Source: Pirellulales bacterium
Lineage (GTDB): Bacteria > Planctomycetota > Planctomycetia > Pirellulales > JAEUIK01
Length of the DNA stretch: 64,000 nt
NCBI GenBank assembly: GCA_019636335.1
Contig: JAHBXR010000001.1
Location: 62,001 to 126,000 of the forward strand
Reading direction: 5' to 3'
Shown here one piece after another: positions 45,058 through 55,043 of the stretch. Both the position numbers and the translations under genes were made by a program. The notes under the pieces are model-generated. The model did not search any database and had not been told where the DNA came from. It worked only from the letters and a program-made list of their open reading frames with translations. Numbering within the stretch: position 1 is the first letter of the stretch; each line of letters begins with the position of its first letter.

Positions 45058-45867
45058 ATGGCCAGGTATGTCGTTCGCACCGGTTCGATGCGCACTTTGG
45101 GTGTCTACACGACGCGCAGCGAGGAGTACGCACGCTCGTCCCGGGTCATCGTCCGGACGGATCGCGGTCTGGAGACGGGCGAGGTACTGTGCGACGCCAC
45201 CGACGAGGTGGTCGCCCAACTCGCCGATCCCCCCCGGGGGCAAGTGCTGCGGGCCATGACGGGCGAAGACGAGAACGAGCAATACCGTCTGCGGGCCCAA
45301 GAACGCCGCGCCTTCGAAACCTGCCGCCGTCTGATCGCCGAATTGACGCTCGAGATGGACCTCGTCGACGTCGAGCACATCTTCGGCGGCGAACGTATCG
45401 TGTTCTACTACTTGTCCGAAAGCCGCGTCGATTTCCGTGACTTAGTCAAGGCTCTGGCCGGCGAGTTTCAAACCCGCATCGAGATGCGCCAGATCGGTGT
45501 GCGCGACGAGGCCAAATTGCTGGCCGACTACGGCGATTGTGGCAAGCCGGTCTGCTGCAACACGCATCTGTCGGCGATGCCGCCGGTGTCGATGAAGATG
45601 GCCAAGCTGCAAAAGGCCACGCTCGACCCGACGAAGATCTCGGGACGTTGTGGGCGTTTGAAGTGCTGCCTGCGCTACGAGTACGACACCTACGAAGAGT
45701 TGCAGAAGAGTCTGCCCCGCGTGGGGGCCGAAGTCGTGACGAACAAGGGGCGTGCCCGCGTCCTTGCTCACGAGATTCTCGCCAGCCAGCTTCTCATCGA
45801 GACCGAAGATCACCGCCGGGTGCTGATTCCCGCCTCTGATGTTTTAACCGTGCTCGCCAAGAAATAG
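45058..45867 (+). CDS. PSP1 / RicT-family iron-sulfur protein
   Basis: 269 residues of the PSP1 (RicT/YaaT) family. MARYVVRTGSMRTLGVY opens the protein, followed by the PSP1 core (VIVRTDRGLETGEVL, FETCRRLIAELTLEMDLVDVEHIFGGERIVFYYLSESRVDFRDLVKALAGEFQTRIEMRQIGVRDEAKLLADYGDCG). The cysteine clusters DCGKPVCCNTHLS and RCGRLKCCLRYEY are those that in Bacillus RicT help hold [4Fe-4S] clusters of the RicAFT complex acting in RNA processing. RicA and RicF partners are not seen here. The start at 45058 matches the family start. Confidence 0.9.
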   Translation: MARYVVRTGSMRTLGVYTTRSEEYARSSRVIVRTDRGLETGEVLCDATDEVVAQLADPPRGQVLRAMTGEDENEQYRLRAQERRAFETCRRLIAELTLEMDLVDVEHIFGGERIVFYYLSESRVDFRDLVKALAGEFQTRIEMRQIGVRDEAKLLADYGDCGKPVCCNTHLSAMPPVSMKMAKLQKATLDPTKISGRCGRLKCCLRYEYDTYEELQKSLPRVGAEVVTNKGRARVLAHEILASQLLIETEDHRRVLIPASDVLTVLAKK

Positions 45868-45944
45868 CGCGGCATCCCGCTCGATTCTCCGCTACGATCA
45901 TCGCTTCCGCCTGCCTCGACGAATTCCGCCTTCTTTCGCCCACC

Positions 45945-46394
45945 ATGCCGAAGTCTCCCGACCCGCTGATCAAATTGCTTCGCCGCGACAAACGCTACAG
46001 CCTCGAGGCCTATGTTTTTGTCTTCGAGGCGTTGGCCTTCGCCCAAAGCAAGCTTGGCATGGGCCGTGACGTGGCCAGCGAGTCCCGCCCCGCCCCGCCC
46101 CCTGCCGAGGAAGAAGAGGACGAATCGTCCGAAGGCTCGGAACGGCACCTCACCGGGCAGGAGCTCTGCGAAGCGATTCGCGTCTACGCCCTGGAGCAAT
46201 TCGGCTATATGGCCAAGTGCGTGCTCAATAGTTGGGGGGTACACAAGACCGGGGATTTCGGCGAGATCGTCTTCAACCTGATCGAAGTCGAACGCATGCG
46301 CAAGACCCCCGAGGATCGCCGCGAGGATTTCGACGACGTGTTCGATTTCGAGACGGGACTCGTGCAAGGCTTCGAGTTCAAGCTGACCGAATGA
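45945..46394 (+). CDS. Minf_1886 family protein
   Basis: 149 residues. DKRYSLEAYVFVFEALAFAQ at the start, HLTGQELCEAIRVYALEQFGYMAKCVLNSWGVHKTGDFGEIVFNLIEV in the middle and DRREDFDDVFDFETGLVQGFEF at the end are the Minf_1886 signature. The family is widespread in planctomycetes and Verrucomicrobia and has no known function. An acidic, low-complexity insert (PAPPPAEEEEDESSEGSE) separates the two halves. It lies 77 bp after the PSP1 gene, and that neighbourhood is common, so a shared role is possible. Confidence 0.85.
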   Translation: MPKSPDPLIKLLRRDKRYSLEAYVFVFEALAFAQSKLGMGRDVASESRPAPPPAEEEEDESSEGSERHLTGQELCEAIRVYALEQFGYMAKCVLNSWGVHKTGDFGEIVFNLIEVERMRKTPEDRREDFDDVFDFETGLVQGFEFKLTE

Positions 46395-46428
46395 CCCCCT
46401 GCGGGCTGGTGGCCAGGCCAGGAAGCGG

Positions 46429-46623
46429 ATGAGCAAGTCGAAATCGATACGCACCCCCGCGCGACCGCAGCCGCCGCGCCCGGCAGCGCTGGAGTCGCAC
46501 GAGCCGGCGCCCCCTTTCGAGCCCCACCCGCCAGCCCGGCGGCGCGGCCTGCTTGTCGCTTCGCTCGTCTTGCTGGCCGTGTGGATCGCCTTCCTGATCG
46601 GGCTCGCCCTGTTCGGCAGTTGA
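46429..46623 (+). CDS. Small single-pass membrane protein
   Basis: 64 residues. A proline/arginine-rich cytosolic tail (PARPQPPRPAALESHEPAPPFEPHPPARRRG) leads into one membrane helix (LLVASLVLLAVWIAFLIGLALFGS) that reaches the C-terminus, so it is a tail-anchored type. It lies 34 bp after the Minf_1886 gene and 112 bp before the hybrid kinase gene. No family recognised; very short proteins of this shape could be partners of neighbouring membrane systems. Confidence 0.6.
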   Translation: MSKSKSIRTPARPQPPRPAALESHEPAPPFEPHPPARRRGLLVASLVLLAVWIAFLIGLALFGS

Positions 46624-46735
46624 CCCGCGCTACCTGCCGTCGAGCGAGGCTCGGCTATACTGGCTGTTACCTGTGCGCGGCAGGCAACTCCCACGCCGCG
46701 CGTTCGTGCGCTCGTACTCCAAGTGAACTCGCGGC

Positions 46736-49675
46736 ATGTCGCTCAAGTTTCTCGTGCCTCTGGTGTTGTTAACCTTCGCGCTCGTCGCGGGCATGTTCAG
46801 CATCACGATGAATACGCGCTGGGCCGAGTCGCAGGTGGCGCAGTACGAACTGTCGGATCTGCGCGAGACGCTGGCCTACCTGCAGGGGGCGCTCGAAATC
46901 CCGCTCGAGCGCAACGAGCTCGATCAGGTGCGGCATCTCCTGTCGCTCTTGCACGTGAACTCGCAGATCGAAGGCGTCATGCTGTTCGACGATCGGCATG
47001 TCTGCATCGCGGCGCTGCACGACGAGGAAATGGGACGTCCCGCCTCGGAGCTCCTGGCCGACGTCGGCCGGCGTGCCAACTTCGATCCCGATCGACAATT
47101 GCTTTCGCTGCGCACGCAGAAAGATTCTCAGATCAAGTACGGACTCACCAACGATCAGAACTCCGCCGTCGGATTGGCCAGGATCGTGGTGCAGGATGCT
47201 GGCCCCAACCGCCATGCGGCACGCATCGGCGTGCTCTACCTGCAGTACAATCTGCGCGACGCCTTCGAGGCCGAACGCCGCCAGGTGCGCCTGCATACGG
47301 CACAGTTTGGCGCGTTTCTCGTCTCGGCCGCTTCATTGAGCTGGCTCTGCTTTCACGTGTTGCTCACGCGACGGGCGGAGCGACTCGTCACGGCGGCCGA
47401 GCGATTTGCCGCGGGGGATCACTCGGCCTCGGCCGGCCTGACGGGGCAGGACGAGTTGGCCGGCATCAGCACGGCCTTCGATCGCATGGTCCACCAAGTG
47501 GCCGAGAGCCGCAATCGGCTGCAATCCGCGCACGATCAGCTCGAAGATCGCGTCGAACAACGGACCGAAGAGCTGATGGCGGCCAACGCCCAGTTGCGCC
47601 TCGAGGTGGCCGAGCGGCGCCGCACCGAGGCGGAGCTGCAGGTCGCCAAGGATCTCGCCGAGGCCGCCAGCCGTGCGAAGAGCGAGTTTCTGGCCAATAT
47701 GAGCCACGAGATTCGTACGCCCCTCAATGGCGTGATCGGCATGGTCGACCTGCTGCTCGACACGCCCTTGAATGCAGAACAACGACGCTACGGCGAGATC
47801 GGCAAGACCTCGGCCGGACTGCTCCTCACCCTGATTAACGATATTCTCGATTTCTCGAAGATCGAAGCGGGTCGTCTCGAACTCGAATCCGCCGACTTCG
47901 ACGCGGCCGACGTCGTCGAAGAGGTGGCGGTGATCCTGTCACGACCAGCCGAGGAGAAGGGGCTCGAGCTGGTCTGCGATGCGCGGCGCGGAGTCGAAAC
48001 GCTCGTGCGCGGCGACGCGGCCCGGTTGCGTCAGGTGCTGGTCAACCTGGTGAACAACGCGATCAAGTTCACGCCCGAGGGGCAGGTGGCCGTGTTCGCC
48101 GACGTCGAGCACGCCGACGAGCACGAGCTCAAGTTACGCTTTACGGTTACCGATACCGGCATCGGCATTCCGGCGGAGCGCGCGGCCTCGCTCTTCGATC
48201 CCTTTACGCAGCTCGACGCCAGCACGACGCGCCGCTATGGCGGCACCGGGCTGGGGCTGGCCATTTCCAAACGCTTGACCGAGTTGATGGGGGGGAGCAT
48301 CGGTCTCACCAGCGAGCCCGGCAAGGGGTCGATCTTCTGGTTTACGGCCCGCTTTGCTCGTGCGCAAGCGGTGCCGGAAAAGATTCTCCCTGACGTGAGC
48401 GTGCTGCGCGGGTGCCCCACGTTGGCGATCGACGACAACGCCACGAACCGCGAGATCCTGGCCGCCCACCTGGCCAGCCTGGGAGCCCGGTGTCAACTGG
48501 CCTCCAGTGGGCCGGAGGCCCTGGAGCTTTTGCGCACCGCGGCCAAGCGGGGCGAACCGTTCCGGCTGGCGATCGTTGACATGCACATGCCCGAGATGGA
48601 TGGTCTCGAGTTCGGCGAGCGCGTGCAGGCCGAAGCGGCGGTGCGCGGCACGCGCCTGGTGTTGCTCACATCGGTCGGGCATCAAGCGAATCCCGGGCGG
48701 CTGCGCGCGGCCGGATTTGTCGCCAGCGCGACGAAGCCCCTCTGGCGTGGCGAATTGGTGGCCGTGCTCGTGCAGTCGTTAGGCGAGCTTCCCCCCATCG
48801 AGGAGCAGACGCAGCTACCCGTTGCGACGGCGGCGCGTGAGGAGAAACGCGGCCACGCCAGCGGTTCGCGCGGGCGAATCCTGGTCGTCGAAGACAACGA
48901 GGTCAATCAACAGGTGGCCACGGCACTGCTGCGCCAGTCGGGCTACACGTACGAGATCGCCTCCAACGGATTGTTCGCGCTCGAGCTCCTGGAACGGGAT
49001 AAGTTCGACGCGGTGCTGATGGATTGCCAGCTTCCTGGCATCGATGGGTTCGAGGTAACGCGGCGTATCCGCGAACACGAAGCTCATCCGTCGACCGAGC
49101 CACCGCGGCGTCTGCCGATCATCGCCGTGACCGCCGGCGCCACCAAAGACGATCGCGATCGCTGCCATGCGGCGGGCATGGACGGTTTCGTCAGCAAGCC
49201 GATCGACCGTGTCCGGCTGTTGTCGATCCTCGAATCTCTCTTGAGCGAGCGCGACCCGCGGCAAGAGTCGAGTGGGGCAGACAACGGCGAGCTCGACGCC
49301 CCTTCTGGCGAGCACGGGCACGCGACGCTCGACCTGGACGCCACGATGCAGCGGCTCGGCGGCGATCGGCAGCTTCTCGGCGAGCTGGCCGAATTGTTCC
49401 GCACGACCGTGCCCGAACTGATGGGCGAGATCCACACCGCTGTGGAAACCGCCGACGCCCCCCGGGTCAAGCTGGCCGCCCACCGCCTGCGTGGCATGGC
49501 GGGCAATTTCGGCGCGGCCGCCACCATGGCAGCGGCCGCGCACTTGGAAATGTTGGCCGATTCATCGACCACCAATGGATTTGCCGAGGCTGCCGCCGAT
49601 CTCCGCCACGAAGTCGAATGCCTGCTCGCGGCGCTTGGCGAACAGCTCGCACGCACGGACGTTGGCAGCCAGTAA
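46736..49675 (+). CDS. BarA-like hybrid sensor kinase with two receiver domains and Hpt
   Basis: 979 residues. Membrane helix 1 ([17 protein letters not shown]), an extracytoplasmic sensor of about 170 residues, helix 2 ([17 protein letters not shown]), then HAMP and coiled coil. HisKA contains [10 protein letters not shown] (phosphoacceptor His324). HATPase has [17 protein letters not shown] and [10 protein letters not shown]. Receiver 1 has Asp615 ([11 protein letters not shown]), receiver 2 has Asp763 ([11 protein letters not shown]), and the C-terminal Hpt domain has His916 ([15 protein letters not shown]). All phosphorelay residues are present, so His-Asp-His-Asp transfer to an unlinked response regulator is expected. 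No regulator gene is adjacent, and the signal is unknown. Confidence 0.95.
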   Translation: MSLKFLVPLVLLTFALVAGMFSITMNTRWAESQVAQYELSDLRETLAYLQGALEIPLERNELDQVRHLLSLLHVNSQIEGVMLFDDRHVCIAALHDEEMGRPASELLADVGRRANFDPDRQLLSLRTQKDSQIKYGLTNDQNSAVGLARIVVQDAGPNRHAARIGVLYLQYNLRDAFEAERRQVRLHTAQFGAFLVSAASLSWLCFHVLLTRRAERLVTAAERFAAGDHSASAGLTGQDELAGISTAFDRMVHQVAESRNRLQSAHDQLEDRVEQRTEELMAANAQLRLEVAERRRTEAELQVAKDLAEAASRAKSEFLANMSHEIRTPLNGVIGMVDLLLDTPLNAEQRRYGEIGKTSAGLLLTLINDILDFSKIEAGRLELESADFDAADVVEEVAVILSRPAEEKGLELVCDARRGVETLVRGDAARLRQVLVNLVNNAIKFTPEGQVAVFADVEHADEHELKLRFTVTDTGIGIPAERAASLFDPFTQLDASTTRRYGGTGLGLAISKRLTELMGGSIGLTSEPGKGSIFWFTARFARAQAVPEKILPDVSVLRGCPTLAIDDNATNREILAAHLASLGARCQLASSGPEALELLRTAAKRGEPFRLAIVDMHMPEMDGLEFGERVQAEAAVRGTRLVLLTSVGHQANPGRLRAAGFVASATKPLWRGELVAVLVQSLGELPPIEEQTQLPVATAAREEKRGHASGSRGRILVVEDNEVNQQVATALLRQSGYTYEIASNGLFALELLERDKFDAVLMDCQLPGIDGFEVTRRIREHEAHPSTEPPRRLPIIAVTAGATKDDRDRCHAAGMDGFVSKPIDRVRLLSILESLLSERDPRQESSGADNGELDAPSGEHGHATLDLDATMQRLGGDRQLLGELAELFRTTVPELMGEIHTAVETADAPRVKLAAHRLRGMAGNFGAAATMAAAAHLEMLADSSTTNGFAEAAADLRHEVECLLAALGEQLARTDVGSQ

Positions 49676-49688
49676 TCGCGGGGCAGTT

Positions 49689-50339
49689 CTACTTGATCGA
49701 TTCGATCAACTGCGTGATCTGTTCTTCAGACATGGCCTCTTGGTCGGCAATGAGGATCAGGCCGGTCGGTCCCGACTTGCCTTCGAACGAGCCGACGACC
49801 TGCCAGGCTTCGCGATTGCTCCCCTCTTCCAGGCCGTGGCCGAAGTAGAACTTGGCCGGCTTGCCATTGATGACGAACTCACGTTCTTCGTATTGCTCGA
49901 CGTGAATACGTTTCCCCTCGTGCCGACCTTGCTGCTCGAGTTGGTGCTCCATCTGGGCGCGAATCTGTTCGGCGTCGAGCCCGGCGAAGTCCATCGACAT
50001 GAGCATCAACATCGTTGGCTCTTGCGGTCCGGTGAAGACGACGAACCGCACGTGCTGATCGGTAAAAGGCACCTTCAGGTTCATGGAGACTTCGGGCTTG
50101 AAGTCGGGGGGTACCGCGATCTCGGCGATCTGGCTGCGCACCTCTTCGATCTTCGCCGGATCCTGGCTGAGCGACTCCACGGCCGTCGAATACGCGAAGT
50201 AGGAGAAGAGCCCGAAGCCGCCGCAGCACAGCACGGACAGACCGCCAAACACGGCCAGCAGAATCAGGAAGACCTTCATCCCGGAGCCCATGCCAGCTTT
50301 GGCAGGTGGAGTGGCGCCGAAGTCGTTGGCTTGCGACAT
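49689..50339 (-). CDS. Single-pass membrane protein of unknown function
   Basis: 216 residues. A short cytosolic tail (MSQANDFGATPPAKAGMGSG), one membrane helix (MKVFLILLAVFGGLSVLCCGGFGLFSYF), and an extracytoplasmic domain of about 160 residues with alternating beta strands (VPPDFKPEVSMNLKVPFTDQHVRFVVFTGPQEPTMLMLMSMDF; EQYEEREFVINGKPAKFYFGHGLEEG). The start at 50339 is favoured by AAGGA nine bases upstream. I recognise similar proteins only as planctomycete hypotheticals. It converges on the hybrid kinase gene with a 13-bp gap. Confidence 0.75.
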   Translation of the reverse strand: MSQANDFGATPPAKAGMGSGMKVFLILLAVFGGLSVLCCGGFGLFSYFAYSTAVESLSQDPAKIEEVRSQIAEIAVPPDFKPEVSMNLKVPFTDQHVRFVVFTGPQEPTMLMLMSMDFAGLDAEQIRAQMEHQLEQQGRHEGKRIHVEQYEEREFVINGKPAKFYFGHGLEEGSNREAWQVVGSFEGKSGPTGLILIADQEAMSEEQITQLIESIK

Positions 50340-50576
50340 GAGAGTCATCCTTTTCGTCAAGCGAGGTTCGGGTTCAAGGCCAGGCGGGCAGCATTTTCCG
50401 CCCGCCCGAGCAGGGTGTCAACGACGCTCCCCAAATCTAGCATCGAATCGCGGGCTTGAACGGCGCGGTCCGGGAGCGTATCACGGCAGCGTGAGGAAAA
50501 CGCTGGCAGCGGCGCCAACTGCGAAGCGAGGCGTGCTGCCCGGCTGGAAATCATCTCCTGAGCAGAGGGAAGCAAT

Positions 50577-51674
50577 ATGGCTCGTCATCGCCAGCGCGGC
50601 GTATCGCGTCGTCGTTTTCTCGCCACCGCGGCAGGGGCCACGGTGGCCACGATCGCGGCGCCGGCAGTCATTACCGCCGCCAAGACCGACAGCCGGGTGA
50701 TTGTGGGCGAGGGAGACTATCGCTACGAGTGTCAGCACGACTGGCCGCAGCTCCCCAGTGAGTTCACCTGGCAGACGACGCACAACGTGGCGGTCGACAA
50801 GGCTGGCAATCTGTATGTGATCCATGAAGGGGACGCGAAGCTGGCGGATCATCCTTCGATCTTCGTCTTCGACGCCGACGGCAACTATGTCCGCTCCTTC
50901 GGTCAGCAGTTCCAGGGTGGCGGGCACGGCATCGAGGTCCACGAAGAAGATGGCCAGGAGTTCCTCTACGTCTGTGCCTATCAACAAGTCAAATCCTTCG
51001 CCAAGCTCGATCTGCGGGGAGAGGTCGTCTGGCAGAAGCACGCCCCCATGAGGTCGGGCAAGTACGCCGCGGACGAAGACACGATGCCCAAGAAGGTCTG
51101 GGGGCGCGATCGCTTCATGCCCACGAATTTCACTTTTCTGCCCGACGGAGACTTTCTGCTGGCCGACGGATATGGCTCGTTCTTCATCCACCGCTACGAT
51201 CGCGATGGGAATTGGAAGTCTTCGTTCGGCGGACCGGGCGAGGGGCGTGGAACCTTCAATACGCCGCACGGTCTCTGGTACGACAACCGCCCCGGCGTCG
51301 AACCGAAGCTGGTCGTGACCGATCGCGCACATCATACGCTGCAACTCTTCACGCCGGCCGGAGAGTATCTCGAGACGTTCACCGGCTATGGCCTTCCGGC
51401 GAACGTCGACACGCACGGCGAGTTGATGGTCGTTCCCGAGTTGTTCGCGCGGGTATCGGTCCTGGACAAGAACTACCAGGTCGTGGCCCAGTTGGGAGAC
51501 GACTCCGCGGCGATCCAGAGCGATGCTGGACGCACGATTCGCGCCCAGCCTTCGAAGTGGAAGCCCGGCAAGTTCGTGCATCCCCACGATGCCTGCTTCG
51601 ATGCCGATGGCAATATCTTCGTGGCCGAATGGGTGGCCACGGGTCGCGTGACGCGGCTCAAGCGCTTGGCCTAG
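50577..51674 (+). CDS. Tat-exported NHL/six-bladed beta-propeller protein
   Basis: 365 residues. The N-terminus has a twin-arginine signal, VSRRRFLATAAGATVATIAAPAVITAA, so the folded protein is exported by the Tat route. The rest is made of propeller blades with 'D-G-NLYV/IFVAE' strands: HNVAVDKAGNLYVIHEG, IFVFDADGNYVRSFG, HGIEVHEEDGQEFLYVCAY, HRYDRDGNWKSSFGGPGEGRGTFNTPHGLWYD, HDACFDADGNIFVAEW. This is an NHL-type propeller, related to peptidyl-amidoglycolate lyase-like proteins; some are enzymes, others binding proteins. GAGGGA lies about eight bases before the start. No close operon partner. Confidence 0.88.
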   Translation: MARHRQRGVSRRRFLATAAGATVATIAAPAVITAAKTDSRVIVGEGDYRYECQHDWPQLPSEFTWQTTHNVAVDKAGNLYVIHEGDAKLADHPSIFVFDADGNYVRSFGQQFQGGGHGIEVHEEDGQEFLYVCAYQQVKSFAKLDLRGEVVWQKHAPMRSGKYAADEDTMPKKVWGRDRFMPTNFTFLPDGDFLLADGYGSFFIHRYDRDGNWKSSFGGPGEGRGTFNTPHGLWYDNRPGVEPKLVVTDRAHHTLQLFTPAGEYLETFTGYGLPANVDTHGELMVVPELFARVSVLDKNYQVVAQLGDDSAAIQSDAGRTIRAQPSKWKPGKFVHPHDACFDADGNIFVAEWVATGRVTRLKRLA

Positions 51675-51733
51675 CTTCGGACGACGCTATCGCGTGGATG
51701 CGGCGCGCCGGCGCGTGCGTGCGACTCGACATC

Positions 51734-52234
51734 CTAACGCAAGGTGGTGTGGCGCGCCGGATCGGCGCGACGGGCCGTGGCTTGCAGCGCCGACTGCATT
51801 TCCATCACCAGTTGCGTGCCCGGGCGCTTTCCTGTCATGCGGTTCAGCGGCACGCCGCGTGGCGAAAGGAACTGGATCGTCGGAAAGCTGCGTACGTGGT
51901 AGTGCCGGCAGATCTCGGGCTGAGAATCGGCATCGACTAGCACGCACACGAACTGGTCGGACAAGCCCACGACCTGTTCGTGCTTGAAGGCATCGGCCGC
52001 CAACTGGTGGCAGAAATTGCACCAGGCCGCCGTGAAGAAGAGCAGCAACGGCTTCCCTTCTTGCTGGGCAAGTTGAATGCCCTGGTCGTAGCTTTCGACG
52101 AACTTGAGCTCGCCGCGCTGAATCGTGGCAGGGCGAGCTACCTGCTCGGGGGGGGGGGGCCCGCCGGAGCATCCGGTGGCAGCTAGCACGAGCGCCAGCA
52201 GCGCCATGCCGCCGAGCGCGCGAATTCGAGCCAT
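51734..52234 (-). CDS. Thioredoxin-fold lipoprotein
   Basis: 166 residues. A lipoprotein signal (MARIRALGGMALLALVLAATGCSGG, lipid-modified Cys at about 22) is followed by a thioredoxin fold. GKPLLLFFTAAWCNFCHQLAADAF holds the Cys-Asn-Phe-Cys redox pair, and VRSFPTIQFLSPRG contains the cis-proline. It would act on the periplasmic side as a disulfide reductase or oxidase tethered to a membrane. The mature chain is short, about 140 residues, one domain. The start was chosen to give the complete lipoprotein signal; upstream codons look non-coding. Confidence 0.9.
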   Translation of the reverse strand: MARIRALGGMALLALVLAATGCSGGPPPPEQVARPATIQRGELKFVESYDQGIQLAQQEGKPLLLFFTAAWCNFCHQLAADAFKHEQVVGLSDQFVCVLVDADSQPEICRHYHVRSFPTIQFLSPRGVPLNRMTGKRPGTQLVMEMQSALQATARRADPARHTTLR

Positions 52235-52446
52235 GTTGGCCTTCCCTGGCACAAACCAAATGGTGGTGAAACCTTGCAGCGATCCGCCCGCCAACGTCGG
52301 TTCATCATCAAGACGCCGGTGACCGATCGCGGGTCCGCAAGACTTATCGCCCGCCGAGTCCGTCCGACTTGAACTTCTGCCACGCCCCCGGAAAACCTCG
52401 ACAGAAGCCGCTACTTTGTGACGCAAGTGGGGGGGCGCGCCAAACG

Positions 52447-52869
52447 CTATTTCAGCAGGCTGGTGGTGATGGCGCGAAACACCGCCTCGACGTTGGCATA
52501 CTCGCGATCTTCGGCCTGATAGAAGAGCAGGTAAGTGGCAATCGGGGTTTGCCAACAGCGCAGCACGGCCGTGTTCGTCAGATCGAGACAGTAAAAGTTC
52601 AGGTCATAGCCCGTGGTCTCGCGGCCGCCGAGCTGCTCGTGAACTTCTTCGGTTTCGAGGCTGTCGTAGATCTCGCGCATGGCGGCCACCGCCGTGTCGA
52701 GCAGACGCTGGGGGTTTTCGCCCCGCGGGTAGATCGAGATCTGCCAGAAGGCCCCCGTGGGACTGTTGACGGAAACCGTGCGCGCCCCCTCGGCCGCGTC
52801 ATCCTCCTCGACGCTCCAATTCTCGGGATATTGGAAATGGAGACCGTCTCGGTCGAACACTCCCGGCAT
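52447..52869 (-). CDS. Small PsbP-like-fold protein, unknown function
   Basis: 140 residues, MPGVFDRDGLHFQYPENWSVEEDDAAEGARTVSVNSPTGAFWQISIYPRG..., ending VFRAITTSLLK. The opening 'F-YP--W' followed by alternating strands and a helix before the end is the pattern of PsbP/DUF1795-like domains. There is no signal peptide, so it is cytosolic. Function unknown. The ATG at 52869 is preferred to a TTG two codons earlier. Confidence 0.65.
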   Translation of the reverse strand: MPGVFDRDGLHFQYPENWSVEEDDAAEGARTVSVNSPTGAFWQISIYPRGENPQRLLDTAVAAMREIYDSLETEEVHEQLGGRETTGYDLNFYCLDLTNTAVLRCWQTPIATYLLFYQAEDREYANVEAVFRAITTSLLK

Positions 52870-53200
52870 GGGCAATCACTCGGGTCTGAAAGTAACGGGG
52901 AACAAGCCTGTTGCGCTGGCCATTTCGTGTACCTCTCGCGCGGCGCCTCCGTCACCGTAGAGAACTCACGCCGTTATCGCAAGGTGCGGTCGAGCTCTGC
53001 TCCCAGACGCTGTGTCGTGGGGGGGGCTGCTGTGGTCGGGCCAGCATGGCGAGCGACGATCTGCCAGAATTCGCGGGAAATCGGGCCACTTCGCCCATGG
53101 CGCAGCGGTGTACTCCTTGCCACTGCCTGGGGCAAGGTTCTAGGATGGCCAGCAAGGGGGCGCCGGGGACGACGAGATCATGGCCAACCGAGCGTAAAGC
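52870..53200. other. Divergent intergenic region
   Basis: 331 bases between the PsbP-like gene (minus) and the gene at 53201 (plus). No gene, clear promoter or repeat found. Confidence 0.4.
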
Positions 53201-53689
53201 GTGCGCACATCACCGAAGCTGCACTGGATCATCTGCGAGCGCGCCGGCAAATGGTCGGCAGCCCTGCGACGCGATGCGGCGGTAGGCGAGTCCAATGTCG
53301 TCGAGCTTCGGCATCCCGACGAACTGGCCGCGGCGATCGCCGCCACCCCCTGGGCCACGGTGGTGGTCGTCGAGCTGCGGCGCGATGGGCTGGCCGCGGC
53401 GCTCGATGCCTTGGCCGACGTCGAACGAGGGGGCCCACGTGTCCTGGCGGTCGCCGTGGCCGAGCGTGAACTGCAAGAGATCGAACTGACGGCCCGCGAG
53501 GCCGGCGCTGTCCATTTCGTGACGTCGCCGCGTCGTATCGCCGAACTGATACAGTTGGGCGAGCGACACCGGGCACGCGTGCCGGCGCCGGCACAAACGC
53601 TGCGCGAGCGCGCACTGGCCCAGTTGCCCTGGAGCGACGCACGCACGATGCCCGAGCTTCCGGTCCACAAGATTGAACCGAAACTTTAA
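53201..53689 (+). CDS. Protein of unknown function upstream of mrp
   Basis: 162 residues from a GTG start. It reads like an alpha/beta fold with alternating hydrophobic strands and helices (LHWIICERAGKWSAALRRD, TVVVVELRRDGLAAALDALADVERGGPRVLAVAVAERELQEIELTAREAGAVHFVTSPRRIAELIQLGERHR). This is the rhythm of a response-receiver-like domain, but no phosphorylatable Asp motif is evident. It ends 21 bp before the mrp/apbC gene and is probably in its operon. The start is uncertain because no ribosome site is seen. Confidence 0.6.
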   Translation: MRTSPKLHWIICERAGKWSAALRRDAAVGESNVVELRHPDELAAAIAATPWATVVVVELRRDGLAAALDALADVERGGPRVLAVAVAERELQEIELTAREAGAVHFVTSPRRIAELIQLGERHRARVPAPAQTLRERALAQLPWSDARTMPELPVHKIEPKL

Positions 53690-53710
53690 GACTACGGAGC
53701 CATTGAGACG

Positions 53711-54790
53711 ATGCCCTCGACGACCGTTACCACCGAGTCCGTGCGCGCGGCGCTCGAAGATTTCCAGGATCCCGAGACGGGCCGCAGCGCGCTACAACTC
53801 GAGCAGATTCGCGATCTTCGCGTCGCGGGCAACGAGGTCGCGTTGACGCTCGCGCTGACCACGCATTCGGCGCCGTTGTGGCAAGAGACGCGCGCCAACC
53901 TGATCGAGCAGTTGCAAACGCGACTGCCGGGCGTCGGCAAGGTCGAGGTGGCGCTTGACGTACACGAGCGACGCCCCGAGCCACTCGGCCAGATCGGGCT
54001 CACTGCTAAGAGCGTCATCGCCGTCGGTTCGGGCAAGGGGGGCGTCGGCAAGAGCACGATCGCTTCGAGCATCGCCCTGGGCTTGCGGCGTGCCGGCTGC
54101 AATGTCGGCCTGATGGATGCCGACGTGTACGGGCCGAGCATTCCGCACCTCTTGGGCGTGAACGAGCGACCCGAAGTGGCCGATGGCCGCATCAAGCCGA
54201 TCGAGGCTTCGGGCCTCAAGGTGATGTCGATGGGCTTTCTCGTCCCGCCCAATGAAGCGGTGGTGTGGCGCGGCCCGATGTTGCACGGCGCCCTGACGCA
54301 ATTCCTGCGCGATACGAACTGGGGACCGCTCGACTATCTGATCATCGATCTCCCCCCCGGCACGGGCGATATCGCGCTGTCCCTCTCGCAGATGCTGCCG
54401 CTGACCGGCGCCGTCGTCGTCTGTACTCCGCAGGATGTGGCGCTGCTCGATGCGATGAAGGCCATCACCATGTTCCGCAAGGTGAATATCGACATCCTGG
54501 GCATGGTCGAGAACATGAGCTACTTCATCTGCCCCGATACGGGCAAGCGCTACGACATCTTCGGCCACGGCGGAGCGAAGCAGAAGGCCGAGGAACTGAA
54601 CGTTCCCTTCCTGGGCGAGGTCCCCCTCAATATGCAGATTCGCATCAACGGCGACGAAGGCCGTGTCGACGGTTGCTACGACGACGAAACGACGGCGCCG
54701 TTTCTAACGGCGATCTGTCAGCGGCTGGCAAAGAACCTGGCGAAGCGCACGCAGGAGAAGCCGGCGTTGCCGACCTTGTCGGTCTTGTAG
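53711..54790 (+). CDS. Mrp/ApbC-family iron-sulfur carrier ATPase
   Basis: 359 residues. The N-terminal MIP18/DUF59 domain (about 5-85) is followed by the ParA-like ATPase: AVGSGKGGVGKSTIASSIALGL (Lys114), MDADVYGPSIPHLLG, YLIIDLPPGTGDIALSL and NMSYFICPDTGKRYDIFGHGGA. Family members bind and deliver [4Fe-4S] clusters to apo-enzymes in the cytosol. In many of them the last motif has Cys-x-x-Cys; here it reads Cys-Pro-Asp-Thr (Cys274), so the second cysteine is missing. This could change cluster binding at the dimer interface. The start gives a normal family N-terminus. Confidence 0.92.
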   Translation: MPSTTVTTESVRAALEDFQDPETGRSALQLEQIRDLRVAGNEVALTLALTTHSAPLWQETRANLIEQLQTRLPGVGKVEVALDVHERRPEPLGQIGLTAKSVIAVGSGKGGVGKSTIASSIALGLRRAGCNVGLMDADVYGPSIPHLLGVNERPEVADGRIKPIEASGLKVMSMGFLVPPNEAVVWRGPMLHGALTQFLRDTNWGPLDYLIIDLPPGTGDIALSLSQMLPLTGAVVVCTPQDVALLDAMKAITMFRKVNIDILGMVENMSYFICPDTGKRYDIFGHGGAKQKAEELNVPFLGEVPLNMQIRINGDEGRVDGCYDDETTAPFLTAICQRLAKNLAKRTQEKPALPTLSVL

Positions 54791-55043
54791 TGAGCGACCT
54801 CAGCGAGCAACGGGCAACTTTCACGCATGTTCGGAAACGCATGCCACGCAGATGGATTGGTGCGAATAGTAGCGTTGTGCGGACGAGGAACGGGAAGCTA
54901 GGAGAGACCGTACGTCGCTTGTTGCGAATTGACAGACGCCAATTCCTGTCCTAGCCTTCCCGGATGGACGAGCGTCGGAGTGGCGCGCGGCCAGTGACGT
55001 TCCGTCGATCTGTGAACCTTCACTGAAGACAAGAGAGCCTCTC

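Noticed and set aside
46656-46661. TATACT as a promoter for the hybrid kinase gene
   Set aside because: A good -10 match, but no acceptable -35 at 16-18 bases upstream.
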